Source of the DNA: Thauera humireducens
Lineage (GTDB): Bacteria > Pseudomonadota > Gammaproteobacteria > Burkholderiales > Rhodocyclaceae
NCBI RefSeq assembly: GCF_001051995.2
Contig: NZ_CP014646.1
Location: forward strand, 3,782,001 to 3,846,000
Direction of reading: 5' to 3'
Length of the DNA: 64,000 nt
A model generated the notes under the pieces. The model saw only the letters and a program-made list of their open reading frames with translations. It was not told the origin of the DNA and ran no database searches. Shown one piece after another: positions 1 to 14,996 of the stretch (its first letter is position 1; each line of letters starts with the position of its first letter). The translations under genes were made by a program, and so were the position numbers.

Positions 1-1472
1 CGCCGGTCACGTCGATGTCCGCGCAGCAGATGGGCGACAAGGTTCGCCTGACGGTGACGCCCAATGGCTTGTGGGAGCACAATGCCTATCAGAGCGACAA
101 CCGGTTCGTGCTTGAGGTCAAGCGCGTCGTCGAGGATCCGAACAAGCTCGTGCAGGGCACGCGCGGGCAGTATCAGGGTGAAAAGCTCTCGCTCAACTTC
201 CAGAATATCGATGTCCGCTCGGTTTTGCAGGTTATTGCCGACTTCACCAATTTCAACATCATCACGTCCGATTCAGTGCAGGGCAGCCTTACCCTGCGGC
301 TGAAGGATGTGCCCTGGGATCAGGCGCTCGACATCATCCTGCAGGCCAAGGGCCTGGATATGCGCAAGAACGGTAACGTGATCTGGATCGCGCCGGGCGA
401 TGAGCTTGCTGCCCGCGAAAAGCTCCAGCTCGAGGCGAAGCAGCAGATCAATGATCTGGAGCCGCTGGCGACCGAAAGCTTTCAGATCAACTACCACAAG
501 GCCAAGGAGATCTTTGATTTCCTCAAGAGCAAGGACCAGACAATCCTGTCCAAGCGCGGTAGTGTGGTCGTCGATGAGCGCAGCAACAAGGTGTTCGTCA
601 CCGACGTGGCGTCGCGGTTGCAATCCCTGCGGCGGCTCGTGCAGGAAATCGACATTGCACCGCGGCAAGTGCTGATCGAGGCTCGGATTGTCGAGGCCAA
701 CAAGACCTTCTCGCGTGACCTCGGTGTTCGCCTTGGGTATGGTGATCGCACCAACCGACATATCGGGAACGGAGGTCGGCTCGGTTTCGGTAGCTCGGAG
801 TTCGGATCTGTCGATTCGTCCGGCAATATCGTGACGGGCCCGAACGCCCCGATCAACACGGTCATCCGTCGTGTCGGTGAGAGTGCGACCAGTGGTTCGA
901 GCGCGTTGACCAGCGGCTATGGCAATCTGAATCTGACGCTTTTCAACAGCAGCCTGACCCGTTTCCTGAACCTTGAACTGGTGGCTCAGGAGACCGACGG
1001 GCGTATCCGCCTGGTCTCCAGTCCGCGGGTGCTGACTGCTAATCAAGTGGAGGCACTGATCGAGCAGGGTACGGAGATTCCGTACCAGGAGGCCAGCAGT
1101 TCGGGTGCTACGAGTACTTCGTTCAAGAAGGCCGTGCTGTCGCTGAAGGTCAAGCCGCAGATTACCCCGGACGGTCGTCTGCAACTGTCGATCGAGGTGA
1201 ACAAGGATTCGCGTGGCGAAGATACAAGCGCAGGCCCGGCGATCGATACCAAGAAGGTCAAGAGCGAGGTCTTGATCGAGAACGGTGGCACCGTCGTGAT
1301 CGGTGGCATCTACGAGGAGACTGATACCAGCACGACGGAGCAGGTTCCTCTGCTGGGCGACATCCCTGTGCTGGGCCATCTGTTCAAGACCAACATGAAG
1401 AACTCCGAACGCCGTGAAATGCTGGTCTTCATCACGCCGCGTATCGTCGCTGATGCGCTGACCCTGCGGTAA
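1..1472 (+). CDS. pilQ: Type IV pilus secretin PilQ, C-terminal part (5' end outside window)
   Basis: Outer-membrane secretin that forms the channel for type IV pili. The reading frame is open to the left edge of the window, so the N-terminal AMIN region and signal peptide are missing; about 489 residues remain. In order one sees an STN/N0 domain (motif LNFQNIDVRSVLQVIADF), an N1/NolW-type domain ending near VLIEARIVEANKTFSRDLGV, and the secretin barrel with RLVSSPRVLTANQ, VPLLGDIPVLGHLFK and a C-terminal MLVFITPRIV. The gene ends just before an intrinsic terminator and is followed by aroK and aroB, the usual order after pilMNOPQ in betaproteobacteria. Identification is firm; only the start is unknown. 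Confidence 0.96.
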   Translation, partial: PVTSMSAQQMGDKVRLTVTPNGLWEHNAYQSDNRFVLEVKRVVEDPNKLVQGTRGQYQGEKLSLNFQNIDVRSVLQVIADFTNFNIITSDSVQGSLTLRLKDVPWDQALDIILQAKGLDMRKNGNVIWIAPGDELAAREKLQLEAKQQINDLEPLATESFQINYHKAKEIFDFLKSKDQTILSKRGSVVVDERSNKVFVTDVASRLQSLRRLVQEIDIAPRQVLIEARIVEANKTFSRDLGVRLGYGDRTNRHIGNGGRLGFGSSEFGSVDSSGNIVTGPNAPINTVIRRVGESATSGSSALTSGYGNLNLTLFNSSLTRFLNLELVAQETDGRIRLVSSPRVLTANQVEALIEQGTEIPYQEASSSGATSTSFKKAVLSLKVKPQITPDGRLQLSIEVNKDSRGEDTSAGPAIDTKKVKSEVLIENGGTVVIGGIYEETDTSTTEQVPLLGDIPVLGHLFKTNMKNSERREMLVFITPRIVADALTLR

Positions 1473-1501
1473 GTCCTTCACGCTGCTGATACAATGCCGC
1501 G

Positions 1502-1533
1502 GCGGGCATCCCGAGAGGGTGCCCGCCCTTTTT
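1502..1533 (+). terminator. Intrinsic terminator after pilQ
   Basis: A GC-rich stem (left arm GCGGGCATCCC, loop GAGA, right arm GGGTGCCCGC, one bulged T) is followed by a C/T run ending in five T. It lies 30 bp after the pilQ stop and 25 bp before the aroK start, so it probably ends the pil operon. aroK would then need its own promoter or readthrough. Confidence 0.8.
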
Positions 1534-1558
1534 CATCTGGACTTCCGGCGATTCGCGC

Positions 1559-2089
1559 GTGACCTGCTTGATACTGATCGGCATGATGGGGGCCGGCAAG
1601 ACCACCGTTGGCAAGGAGCTTGCGCGCAGGCGCAATGTCCGGTTCGCCGACTGCGACCATGAGATCGTGGCGCGGACCGGCGTGAGCGTGCCGACGATCT
1701 TCGAGATCGAAGGCGAGACTGGGTTCCGTCGCCGCGAGACGCTGATGATGGACGAGCTTACCCGGGAGCCCGACATCGTTATCGCCACGGGTGGGGGTGT
1801 CGTGACGACGCCCGAGAATCGTGATCTGATGCGGGAGCGGGGTGTCGTCATCTACCTCAACGTTCCCCCTCAGGTCCTGTTCGAGCGCACCCGCCACGAC
1901 CGTAACCGTCCGTTGTTGCAGGTCGAGAATCCACGCCAGCGCATCGAGGAACTCTACCTCGCGCGTGATCCGCTCTATCGTGAGGTCGCGGACCTCATCG
2001 TGGAGGGCGGGCGCGGCAATCCGGGGGCGATGGTGCGGATGATCGAAAATGCGCTGCAGAAAGTGAAGAAGACGCCATGCGTACGTTGA
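1559..2089 (+). CDS. aroK: Shikimate kinase
   Basis: Phosphorylates shikimate at the 3-hydroxyl with ATP in the cytoplasmic chorismate pathway. The 176-residue protein has the usual family length. The Walker A P-loop is GMMGAGKTT near residues 8-16, followed by DCDHEI, the glycine-rich shikimate site ATGGGVV, and the lid arginines in [11 protein letters not shown]. The start is GTG; no earlier in-frame start fits the [11 protein letters not shown] beginning, and the ribosome site is weak. The last 13 bases overlap the start of aroB, a common coupling that implies cotranscription. Confidence 0.95.
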   Translation: MTCLILIGMMGAGKTTVGKELARRRNVRFADCDHEIVARTGVSVPTIFEIEGETGFRRRETLMMDELTREPDIVIATGGGVVTTPENRDLMRERGVVIYLNVPPQVLFERTRHDRNRPLLQVENPRQRIEELYLARDPLYREVADLIVEGGRGNPGAMVRMIENALQKVKKTPCVR

Positions 2090-3159
2090 ACGTTGCCCTG
2101 GGCGATCGCGCCTATCCGATCCACATCGGCCGCGGCCTGCTCGATCGCGCCGACCTGATCCTGCCGCACCTCCGGACCCGGCGGGTGGCCGTCGTGACCA
2201 ACGACGTGGTCGGGCCGCTCTATCTCGACCGCCTGCGTGCTGCGCTCGACGCTGCGGGGGTGCAGGTGAGCGCAGTCAGCCTGCCCGATGGCGAGGCGCA
2301 CAAGGACTGGCCGACGCTGAACCGCATCTTCGACATGCTGCTGGCTGAGCGTTGCGAACGCTCGACCACGCTCATCGCGCTCGGAGGCGGGGTCGTTGGA
2401 GACATGGGCGGTTTTGCCGCGTCGTGCTATCAGCGTGGCATGCCCTTCATCCAGATCCCGACCACCCTGCTGGCCCAGGTGGACTCGTCGGTGGGTGGCA
2501 AGACCGCGATCAATCATCCGCTGGGCAAGAACATGATTGGCGCTTTCTACCAGCCGAGGCTGGTGCTGGCCGACATCGACACGTTGAGCACTCTTCCTGC
2601 ACGCGAGCTTTCGGCAGGACTTGCAGAAGTCATCAAGTACGGCCTGATACGGGATGCCGAGTTCCTGGGCTGGCTCGAACGCAACCTCGAGCGCCTCGTG
2701 GCTTGTGAGCCGGATGCGCTGGCGTACGCGATCGAGCGCTCGTGCCGCAACAAGGCGGAGGTGGTGGCGGCCGACGAGACCGAGCAGGGCGAGCGCGCCT
2801 TGCTCAATCTCGGTCATACGTTTGGTCATGCCATCGAGACCGGACTCGGTTATGGCGAATGGCTGCACGGCGAGGCGGTCGCAGCCGGTACGATGATGGC
2901 GGTCGAGCTTTCGCGACACCTGGGCTGGCTGACAGAGGCCGACGTTGCCCGTGTCGCAGCGCTTTTCGAGCGCGCAGGCTTGCCGGTGTATGGTCCGAGG
3001 CTGGGGGTCGAGCGTTACCTCGACTTGATGGCCCACGACAAGAAGGTTGAGGCGGGCAGGCTGCGGCTGATCCTCCTGCGCTCATTGGGGCAGGGCGTGA
3101 TCCATGGCGACGCGGTGCCAGCCGAGATTGGCAGGGCCATCGAGGCGCGCTGTCGCTGA
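2077..3159 (+). CDS. aroB: 3-dehydroquinate synthase
   Basis: Converts DAHP to 3-dehydroquinate, step two of the shikimate pathway, using NAD+ and a divalent metal. The protein has 360 residues, the normal length. Visible motifs are the NAD-binding DGEAHKDW, the glycine-rich [14 protein letters not shown], the active-site stretch [19 protein letters not shown], and the metal-binding histidines in [11 protein letters not shown] and WLHGEAVA. The ATG lies inside the 3' end of aroK (13-bp overlap), so the two genes are translationally coupled. Confidence 0.97.
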   Translation: MRTLNVALGDRAYPIHIGRGLLDRADLILPHLRTRRVAVVTNDVVGPLYLDRLRAALDAAGVQVSAVSLPDGEAHKDWPTLNRIFDMLLAERCERSTTLIALGGGVVGDMGGFAASCYQRGMPFIQIPTTLLAQVDSSVGGKTAINHPLGKNMIGAFYQPRLVLADIDTLSTLPARELSAGLAEVIKYGLIRDAEFLGWLERNLERLVACEPDALAYAIERSCRNKAEVVAADETEQGERALLNLGHTFGHAIETGLGYGEWLHGEAVAAGTMMAVELSRHLGWLTEADVARVAALFERAGLPVYGPRLGVERYLDLMAHDKKVEAGRLRLILLRSLGQGVIHGDAVPAEIGRAIEARCR

Positions 3160-3232
3160 GGTGACGCCGACAGGGCCGGCGTGCAGATGCGCCGCCCTCA
3201 AACCCGCTCCTTCCTGAATCGAGGACGAAACG

Positions 3233-4357
3233 ATGCTGCAACTCGCCCCCTATGCCGTCTCCGAATCGAATTCACGTGGGCGGGCCCACGACGAGCCAGC
3301 TCCGGTCGCGAGGGGGGAGTTTCAGCGCGACCGCGATCGTATCGTTCATTCCACAGCGTTTCGACGGCTCGAGTACAAGACGCAGGTGTTCGTCAATCAC
3401 GAAGGCGACCTGTTCCGTACCCGGCTCACCCACAGCATCGAAGTCGCGCAGATCACCCGCGGTATCGCCCGCCAGCTCAATCTCAACGAGGACCTCGCCG
3501 AGTCGATCGCGCTGGCGCACGACCTCGGGCACACGCCTTTCGGTCATGCGGGACAGGAAGCGCTGAATGCATGCATGAAGGACTACGGCGGTTTCGAGCA
3601 CAACCTGCAGTCCTTGCGCACGGTTGATCTGCTCGAGGATCGCTATGCCGCCTTCGACGGCCTGAATCTGATGTTCGAGACGCGGGAGGGTATCCTCAAG
3701 CACTGCTCCCGCGCCAACGCCGAACTGCTCGGTGACGTTGGACGACGCTTCCTCGATGGCTTCCAGCCCTCGCTTGAAGCGCAGCTCGCGAACCTTGCCG
3801 ACGAGATCGCCTATAACAATCATGACATCGACGATGGGCTGCGTTCGGGGCTGATCACGCTCGAGCAACTCGAGGAGGTGGCGCTCTTCGCGACCCAGCG
3901 GCGCGCGGTCGAGGCACGCTGGCCGGGTCTTGCAGGGCGCAAGCTGATCAACGAAACCGTGCGGCGCATGATTCACCTGATGGTGATCGACCTGCTCGAG
4001 CAGACGCGCGCCAACATCGCCGCCGCAGGCGTGCTCACGCTCGACGACGTCCGCGCCGCGCCGCGCCTCGTGGCTTACTCGGACAGCCTGTTGCCGCGCC
4101 TGCGCGAGCTCAAGCTCTTCCTGCGCGAGAGCCTGTATCGCCACTATCAGGTGCTGCGGATGACCAACAAGGCGCGCCGCATCATCAGTGACCTGTTCGT
4201 CGCATTCATGGACGATCCGCACATCCTGCCGCCGCAGTATCAGTCCAGGGCGCGCGACGACAAGCCGCGGGCGATCGCCGACTACATTGCAGGCATGACC
4301 GACCGCTATGCGATGAAGGAGCATCGTCGGCTGTTTGCGGTCGGTGAGATCCACTGA
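3233..4357 (+). CDS. dgt: dGTPase-like HD-domain triphosphohydrolase
   Basis: HD-superfamily dNTP triphosphohydrolase that would release tripolyphosphate from dGTP or related dNTPs. The 374-residue protein fits the shorter 'dGTPase-like' subfamily rather than the roughly 500-residue E. coli Dgt. Metal ligands are visible: H67 in [13 protein letters not shown]96-D97 in [14 protein letters not shown], and a downstream conserved segment [14 protein letters not shown]. The start ATG has a GAGG eight bases upstream. The neighbours aroB and gltB are the usual ones in Rhodocyclales. True substrate preference cannot be read from sequence. Confidence 0.92.
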   Translation: MLQLAPYAVSESNSRGRAHDEPAPVARGEFQRDRDRIVHSTAFRRLEYKTQVFVNHEGDLFRTRLTHSIEVAQITRGIARQLNLNEDLAESIALAHDLGHTPFGHAGQEALNACMKDYGGFEHNLQSLRTVDLLEDRYAAFDGLNLMFETREGILKHCSRANAELLGDVGRRFLDGFQPSLEAQLANLADEIAYNNHDIDDGLRSGLITLEQLEEVALFATQRRAVEARWPGLAGRKLINETVRRMIHLMVIDLLEQTRANIAAAGVLTLDDVRAAPRLVAYSDSLLPRLRELKLFLRESLYRHYQVLRMTNKARRIISDLFVAFMDDPHILPPQYQSRARDDKPRAIADYIAGMTDRYAMKEHRRLFAVGEIH

Positions 4358-4424
4358 CGCCGCCGTCGTGTTTCATGTCGTGGAACAATTTGCCGAAATG
4401 GCGTGCCGCAGTGCAAAAAAAATC

Positions 4425-4453
4425 TTGAACCTGTGGTTTCACGGGCGTATAGT
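4425..4453 (+). promoter_or_regulatory. Sigma-70-type promoter of the gltB leader
   Basis: TTGAAC (4425-4430) and TATAGT (4448-4453) are separated by exactly 17 bp, a near-consensus -35/-10 pair. Transcription would start near 4460, about 205 bases before gltB, giving a leader that runs through the NtrC-type palindrome and the terminator described below. The match is seen directly; activity is inferred. Confidence 0.65.
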
Positions 4454-4542
4454 TTTTTGTCAAGAAGATCTTTGGTGGCGGTTACCGAAATGGTGCATGC
4501 AGCAGCACAATTTCGCTGAAACGGTCATCAAAAAGCGTTATA

Positions 4543-4559
4543 TGCACCACTTTGGTGCA
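4543..4559 (+). promoter_or_regulatory. Perfect NtrC-type binding palindrome
   Basis: TGCACCA-CTT-TGGTGCA is an exact 7+3+7 palindrome and matches the established NtrC consensus TGCACC-N5-GGTGCA. It lies upstream of glutamate synthase, a nitrogen-assimilation gene, so NtrC control is plausible. It sits downstream of the sigma-70-type promoter, which would suit roadblock repression. No sigma-54 -24/-12 element could be found between it and gltB. Confidence 0.7.
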
Positions 4560-4565
4560 AACCAC

Positions 4566-4595
4566 AAAGCCGGTGCGCGCGCGCCCGGCTTTTTT
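4566..4595 (+). terminator. Intrinsic terminator inside the gltB leader
   Basis: Arms AAAGCCGG (4566-4573) and CCGGCTTT (4585-4592) enclose a GC-alternating loop that can pair further, followed by six consecutive T (4590-4595). It is 70 bases before the gltB ATG and oriented to stop transcription entering gltB. Such a terminator upstream of a gene and downstream of its likely promoter is a hallmark of attenuation or of a small RNA gene. Confidence 0.75.
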
Positions 4596-4665
4596 GTGCG
4601 CGTTCGTTTTTTGGGGATGCCCGACCCCTGACGCGTGAACTCCGTTGTCGTTTGAGGAATAGAAG

Positions 4666-10812
<6,147 letters not shown>

Positions 10813-10835
10813 GGCGGAGAGCAGGCGTCGAGCCC

Positions 10836-10871
10836 GGAGGGGGCGGATCGGGTAAGTGATCCGCCCCCTCC
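10836..10871. terminator. Long hairpin between gltD and the solute-binding protein gene
   Basis: Two perfect 14-base arms, GGAGGGGGCGGATC (10836-10849) and GATCCGCCCCCTCC (10858-10871), enclose an 8-base loop. There is no T run on either side. It stands between two converging genes (gltD ends at 10812, the next gene on the other strand ends at 10939), so a bidirectional transcription barrier is likely. Confidence 0.55.
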
Positions 10872-10938
10872 GTCCGTTCACGGCGGCAGGGTGTGCCGCA
10901 TACCGCCTGGCTAAGAACCCGTCCTCAAGGGCGCCCCT

Positions 10939-12441
10939 TCAGCGCCACCGCAGTGCGGCGAGATCATGGACGTAGATCGGATAGTTCACCCACAGCCCTT
11001 CCAGCCCCTTGCGTGCCACGGTGGACACCTGCGGCGCATAGATCCAGGCATTGACGGCATCGTCCGCCAACTTGCGCTGGATGTCGGCAAGCAGGCGGTT
11101 GCGCTGGCGGGGGTTGTCGGCGTTGCGGTGGGCCTCGACCAGCGCGCGGAAATCGGCGCTGTCGTAGCCGAAGTAGTAGGACGGGTCGGTGTAGATGTCG
11201 TAGTCGAGCGGCTCGACGTGGTTGATCAGCGTCAGCTCGAAGTCGCCCTTGAATGCGCCGTTCAGCCATTCGGCCCAGCTGACCAGTTCCACGTCCGTGT
11301 CGATGCCGATTGCGGCGAGTTGTTGCACGAGCAGTTGCCCGCCGTCCCGCGCGTAAGGGGTGGGCGGCAAGCTCAGCTTGAGCCTGAGGCGACCCTCGAT
11401 GCCGGCCTCCGCCAGCAATGCCCTGGCGCGACCGGGGTCGTGGGGGTAGCGGTCGGCCAGATGCAGATAGCCGATTTCGGTGGGTGAGAAGTGGCTTCCG
11501 ATCGCGCTGCCGCGACCATCGAGGATGTGCTGGATCACGGCGGCACGATCGATGGCATGGTTGATCGCGCGGCGTACGCGGACGTCGTCGAGCGGTTTGT
11601 GGCGGTTGTTGATCGCGAGCAGTGCCTTGCTGCTCGAGCCGCCGATGAGTACCTGATAGCGTTCGTTCAGCCGGTTGCGCAGAACCGTTTTTGTGGCGAA
11701 GTTGAAGAACACATCCACTTCGGGTGGCAGCTCGACTTTGTCGACGAAGGAGTTGGTGAAGCGGAACACCGCGCGCTGCAGGCGGACGGCATCGGCGTCG
11801 CGGTAGTCAGGCCATTTGACGAGCGTGATCGAGTGCCCCTTGTCCCATCGCTCGAAGCGGAAGGGCCCGGTGCCGATCGGGGCGGCCATGGCGCGATCGG
11901 CGCTGGCGGGATGCAGGATCACCGCGGGGCTCTCGCCGAGGCGATACAGCAGGTGAGGATCGGGATGACGCAGCACCAGCACGACCGTGAGCGGGTCGGG
12001 AGTGCTGATGCGCTCGATCTTGTCGAACAGTTTTTTTCGCGACTTGTTGCCGGAATCGGGTCGTCGGGCGCGCTCGAACGAGAACTTCACTGCGGCCGAA
12101 TCGAACGCCTGTCCGTCGTGAAAGCGCACGCCGGGCCGCAACCGGAAGGTGTAGGTCCTGCCGTCGACCGACATGTCCCAGGATTCCGCAAGCATCGGGC
12201 TTGTCTGGCCGTTCTCTTCGATCTTTACAAGCCCCTCCAGCACGTTGTAGTGCACGACTTCGCCGATTGCCGCTGCAGGCGCGCTGGTCGGATCGAGCCG
12301 GTCGGGTTCCAGCGTGATCCCGAACACGACCTGGTCTTTCGCAGCAGCGTATCCTGAAACAATTGCCATCCCGCTGACCAATCCAGCCAGCAGGCAGCGT
12401 GCGAGCACTCGCCACGCGTTGGAGCATGCAGTCCTTGTCAT
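10939..12441 (-). CDS. ABC transporter substrate-binding protein, family 5 (peptide/nickel type)
   Basis: Periplasmic binding protein of the DppA/OppA/NikA class. The chosen start (MTRTACSNAW) has GAGGAA eight bases upstream and gives a normal signal peptide ending near SGYAAA; a longer upstream frame is rejected. The mature N-terminus VVFGITLEPDRLDPTSAP, GTGPFRFERWDKG and VRRAINHAIDRAAV are characteristic of this family. The protein has 500 residues. No permease or ATPase genes accompany it; it is an orphan, divergent from a diguanylate cyclase gene with only 40 bp between starts. The ligand is not predictable; a sensory or shared-transporter role is possible. Confidence 0.88.
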   Translation of the reverse strand: MTRTACSNAWRVLARCLLAGLVSGMAIVSGYAAAKDQVVFGITLEPDRLDPTSAPAAAIGEVVHYNVLEGLVKIEENGQTSPMLAESWDMSVDGRTYTFRLRPGVRFHDGQAFDSAAVKFSFERARRPDSGNKSRKKLFDKIERISTPDPLTVVLVLRHPDPHLLYRLGESPAVILHPASADRAMAAPIGTGPFRFERWDKGHSITLVKWPDYRDADAVRLQRAVFRFTNSFVDKVELPPEVDVFFNFATKTVLRNRLNERYQVLIGGSSSKALLAINNRHKPLDDVRVRRAINHAIDRAAVIQHILDGRGSAIGSHFSPTEIGYLHLADRYPHDPGRARALLAEAGIEGRLRLKLSLPPTPYARDGGQLLVQQLAAIGIDTDVELVSWAEWLNGAFKGDFELTLINHVEPLDYDIYTDPSYYFGYDSADFRALVEAHRNADNPRQRNRLLADIQRKLADDAVNAWIYAPQVSTVARKGLEGLWVNYPIYVHDLAALRWR

Positions 12442-12481
12442 GCGATTTCCTCGTTGATTCCCGAATTCTCTCGAGCCGGCC

Positions 12482-14143
12482 TTGCCTAGCGTACCCCCAC
12501 CCGCATCCGATTCTGCCCTGAAGCGCCGCAAGGGGGCTTTTGCCGCCGCCGCGTTGCTCGTGCTGCTGGTGATCTGCCTGACTGCATGGCTTCACAGGGT
12601 GTATGTCGAGCGCGAGAACCGCCACCGCCATCAGGCCGAGAGAGAACTGCAGTCTATCAACCAGTTGCAGTTGCAGGCGGTCGTCGGCTGGCAGCAGCAA
12701 TCATTGCGCGATGCGGAGATGCTGGTCGAGGACACCCTGCTGTCGGCCGCTCTCGGCCGCTGGTTGGGCGACGGCGAGGTCAGCGCTCGCGAAGGCGTGC
12801 GTCGCCGCTTGCGGGCGCTCAATGAGCTCGGGCACTACACCGCGGTGCATTTCGTCGATTCCGCGGGCACCGTCCTGCTGAGCAATCGTGCGGACGACGG
12901 TCGGGAAGGGACGCGGGTCCCCTTGGCCGATCTGGGCGCCTTGCGGTCGGCGCTTTCATCGGCCAAGGCCGTGATGGCGGAGCCGGTGTCCGATCGGGCT
13001 TTTGCCTTTCCCTTCATCAGTGTGTTCGCGCCGCTTTACGACGACGAGGTGGCAATCGGCGCGGTGTGGCTGGTGCAGGACCTGCGTTCGGTGCTCTTGC
13101 CGCTGCTCGAGCCCTGGCCGACGCCGAGCCAGACGGCGCGTTCCGGCGTTGTCTGGCGCGACGGTGAGCAGGCGCGCTATCTCAATGCGCCGCGCGGGGT
13201 CAAAGCGGCGGTGCTGCAGTATCGCTACCCGCTTGACGGCAATCCGGCCGCGGTCGTGCAGGCGCTGGGGGGCGTGCGGGGCGTGTTCTACGCAAGCGAT
13301 GAACAGGGCCGCGCAGTGATGGCGATGGCCAGTCCGGTGTTCGGTACGCGCTGGCTGCTGCTGTCCTCGGTCGAGGTGGCCGAGGTGTTTGCCGACGTGC
13401 GCAGGCGGGAGATTCTGGCGTTGGCCTTGCCGGTCAGCCTGTTGCTGCTGGCTTCGGCCGGCGTGTTCGGCATCGTGTTGCGGCGTGCCTGGCAGCGCGA
13501 ACGGGTGTTGACCCAGGCCCTGCAGCGCAGTCTTGGGGGACTGGAGGCGCAACTGCGGGTCGACCCGCTGACCGGCGTGGCGAACCGCCGGGCGCTCGAC
13601 GAAGCCGCGAGCTTCCAACTGGCGCTCGCCGTGCGCGGCGAAACCCCGCTCGCGCTGCTGATGATCGATGTCGATCACTTCAAGCTCTATAACGACCACT
13701 ATGGCCACCCGGCGGGTGATCAGTGCCTGAAGACCCTTGCCGCCGCGCTTCAGGCTCACGTCGGTCGTGCCGGCGAACTGGTGGCGCGCTATGGCGGTGA
13801 GGAGTTCGCGGTCCTGCTGCCGCTCACGGACGGGAAGGCCGCGCTCGACCTGGCCCAACGCATGTGCGAGGCCGTACGCAGGCTGCAGATTCCGCATGCT
13901 GCATCGACGGTGGCGTCGCATGCGACCGTCAGCATCGGCGTAGCCTGGTTGAAAGCCGACGCCGTCACGGTCGAGTACGCACGGACGCATCGGGTCGCGC
14001 CCGAGGGCGGGCCCGAGGGTGGACTCGAGTGGCCGCTCATGCGTGAGCTTTTCGAGCAGGCGGACGCGGCATTGTATGAAGCCAAGCGGCTCGGGCGGGA
14101 CCAGGCAGTCCTGAACGTGGATCCGGATGGGGAGGTCCGATGA
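12482..14143 (+). CDS. Membrane diguanylate cyclase with periplasmic sensor domain
   Basis: Would make cyclic di-GMP from GTP at the inner membrane. An N-terminal membrane segment (about residues 20-38), a roughly 265-residue extracytoplasmic region of dCache type, a second membrane segment (about 308-328), a short coil and a C-terminal GGDEF domain are seen. The active-site motif is GGEEF (residues 438-442) after MIDVDHFKLYNDHYGH. The product-inhibition I-site position, five residues upstream, reads R-A-G-E (429-432) instead of RxxD. The start is a TTG with no strong ribosome site, so the exact N-terminus is uncertain. The stop overlaps the next gene by four bases (ATGA). Confidence 0.9.
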   Translation: MPSVPPPASDSALKRRKGAFAAAALLVLLVICLTAWLHRVYVERENRHRHQAERELQSINQLQLQAVVGWQQQSLRDAEMLVEDTLLSAALGRWLGDGEVSAREGVRRRLRALNELGHYTAVHFVDSAGTVLLSNRADDGREGTRVPLADLGALRSALSSAKAVMAEPVSDRAFAFPFISVFAPLYDDEVAIGAVWLVQDLRSVLLPLLEPWPTPSQTARSGVVWRDGEQARYLNAPRGVKAAVLQYRYPLDGNPAAVVQALGGVRGVFYASDEQGRAVMAMASPVFGTRWLLLSSVEVAEVFADVRRREILALALPVSLLLLASAGVFGIVLRRAWQRERVLTQALQRSLGGLEAQLRVDPLTGVANRRALDEAASFQLALAVRGETPLALLMIDVDHFKLYNDHYGHPAGDQCLKTLAAALQAHVGRAGELVARYGGEEFAVLLPLTDGKAALDLAQRMCEAVRRLQIPHAASTVASHATVSIGVAWLKADAVTVEYARTHRVAPEGGPEGGLEWPLMRELFEQADAALYEAKRLGRDQAVLNVDPDGEVR

Positions 14144-14898
14144 GCATGGATGTCGCAGGCTGGGTGGTGACCGCGATCGCGATCCTGCTCACCGGCATTT
14201 CCAAGGCGGGCCTCGGCGGCGCACTGGGCGGACTTGCCGTTCCCTTCATGTCGATGTGGATCCCGCCGCGCGACGCGGTGGCGGTGGTGTTGCCGGTCCT
14301 GATCGTGATGGACATGGCCGGTATCCGCGCCTGGCGTGGCAAGGCCGACTGGCGCGACCTGCGCATGCTGATCCCCGCCGCCCTGCTCGGCATTGGCGTC
14401 GGAACGCTCGCGTTCGGCGTCCTGTCGGACCGCATGGTCAAGATCGTGCTGGGTCTGATCGCGATCGGGTTCGCGGCCGACCGTCTGCTGCGCACCGGGC
14501 GGGCCGATGGCACCGGCGAGCTTCCCGCATCGCGTCGCTTCGCCTGGCTGTGCGGAGCTGGCTCAGGCTTTACCAGCACGCTCGCACATGCCGGTGGGCC
14601 GCCGATCATGGCCTACCTGCTCAGCCGTCGGCTGCCGAAGGACACCTTCGTTGCCACGTCCGTGTTCTTCTTCACCGTCATCAACCTCGCAAAACTGCCG
14701 TTCTACCTGTCGATCGGACTGTTCTCGCGCGACGGGTTGATCATGTCGGCAATGCTGCTGCCGCTGGTCCCCATCGGGGTCTGGCTCGGCTTGAGGCTGA
14801 TTCGCCGCATCCCGGAGCGCCCGTTCTACCTTTTCGCCACGTTGGCACTCGGCCTGTCGGGGCTGAAGCTGCTGTGGGACGGGATCGTCGGCGCCTGA
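14140..14898 (+). CDS. TauE/SafE (TSUP) family membrane permease
   Basis: Inner-membrane protein of 252 residues with about eight hydrophobic segments and the family signature near the N-terminus (GISKAGLGGALGGLAVP) repeated in the second half (GSGFTSTLAHAGGPPIMAYLL). TSUP members move sulfite, sulfonates, sulfolactate or other organic anions; the substrate here is unknown. ATG overlaps the cyclase stop, so it is coupled to the diguanylate cyclase. Confidence 0.88.
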   Translation: MSMDVAGWVVTAIAILLTGISKAGLGGALGGLAVPFMSMWIPPRDAVAVVLPVLIVMDMAGIRAWRGKADWRDLRMLIPAALLGIGVGTLAFGVLSDRMVKIVLGLIAIGFAADRLLRTGRADGTGELPASRRFAWLCGAGSGFTSTLAHAGGPPIMAYLLSRRLPKDTFVATSVFFFTVINLAKLPFYLSIGLFSRDGLIMSAMLLPLVPIGVWLGLRLIRRIPERPFYLFATLALGLSGLKLLWDGIVGA

Positions 14899-14996
14899 GT
14901 TCGCGCCGCGGGGGCGTCGAGCACGGCTGGGCGGCGCATCGATGCCGGTGCAGGGCACCGCTGTGATCCCGTGGCGACAGCGCCGCATCCGGTAAC

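Larger units (their letters stand above)
4460..4597 (+). ncRNA. Candidate gltB leader attenuator or small RNA
   Basis: From the predicted start to the intrinsic terminator lies a discrete unit of about 138 nt without a convincing reading frame. Three related half sites occur: TGGTGCA (4491-4497), TGCACCA (4543-4549) and TGGTGCA (4553-4559). In RNA the middle one can pair with either neighbour, including an 8-bp pairing of 4491-4498 with 4542-4549, giving mutually exclusive hairpins just ahead of the terminator. Either attenuation of gltBD or a separate small RNA is possible; both are inferences from structure. This entry also describes most of the 308-base gap between dgt and gltB. Confidence 0.4.

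Noticed and set aside
4560..4665. Sigma-54 promoter between the NtrC-type site and gltB
   Set aside because: No GG-N10-GC element with acceptable flanks was found; a GG/GC pair near 4400 has 11 rather than 10 intervening bases.
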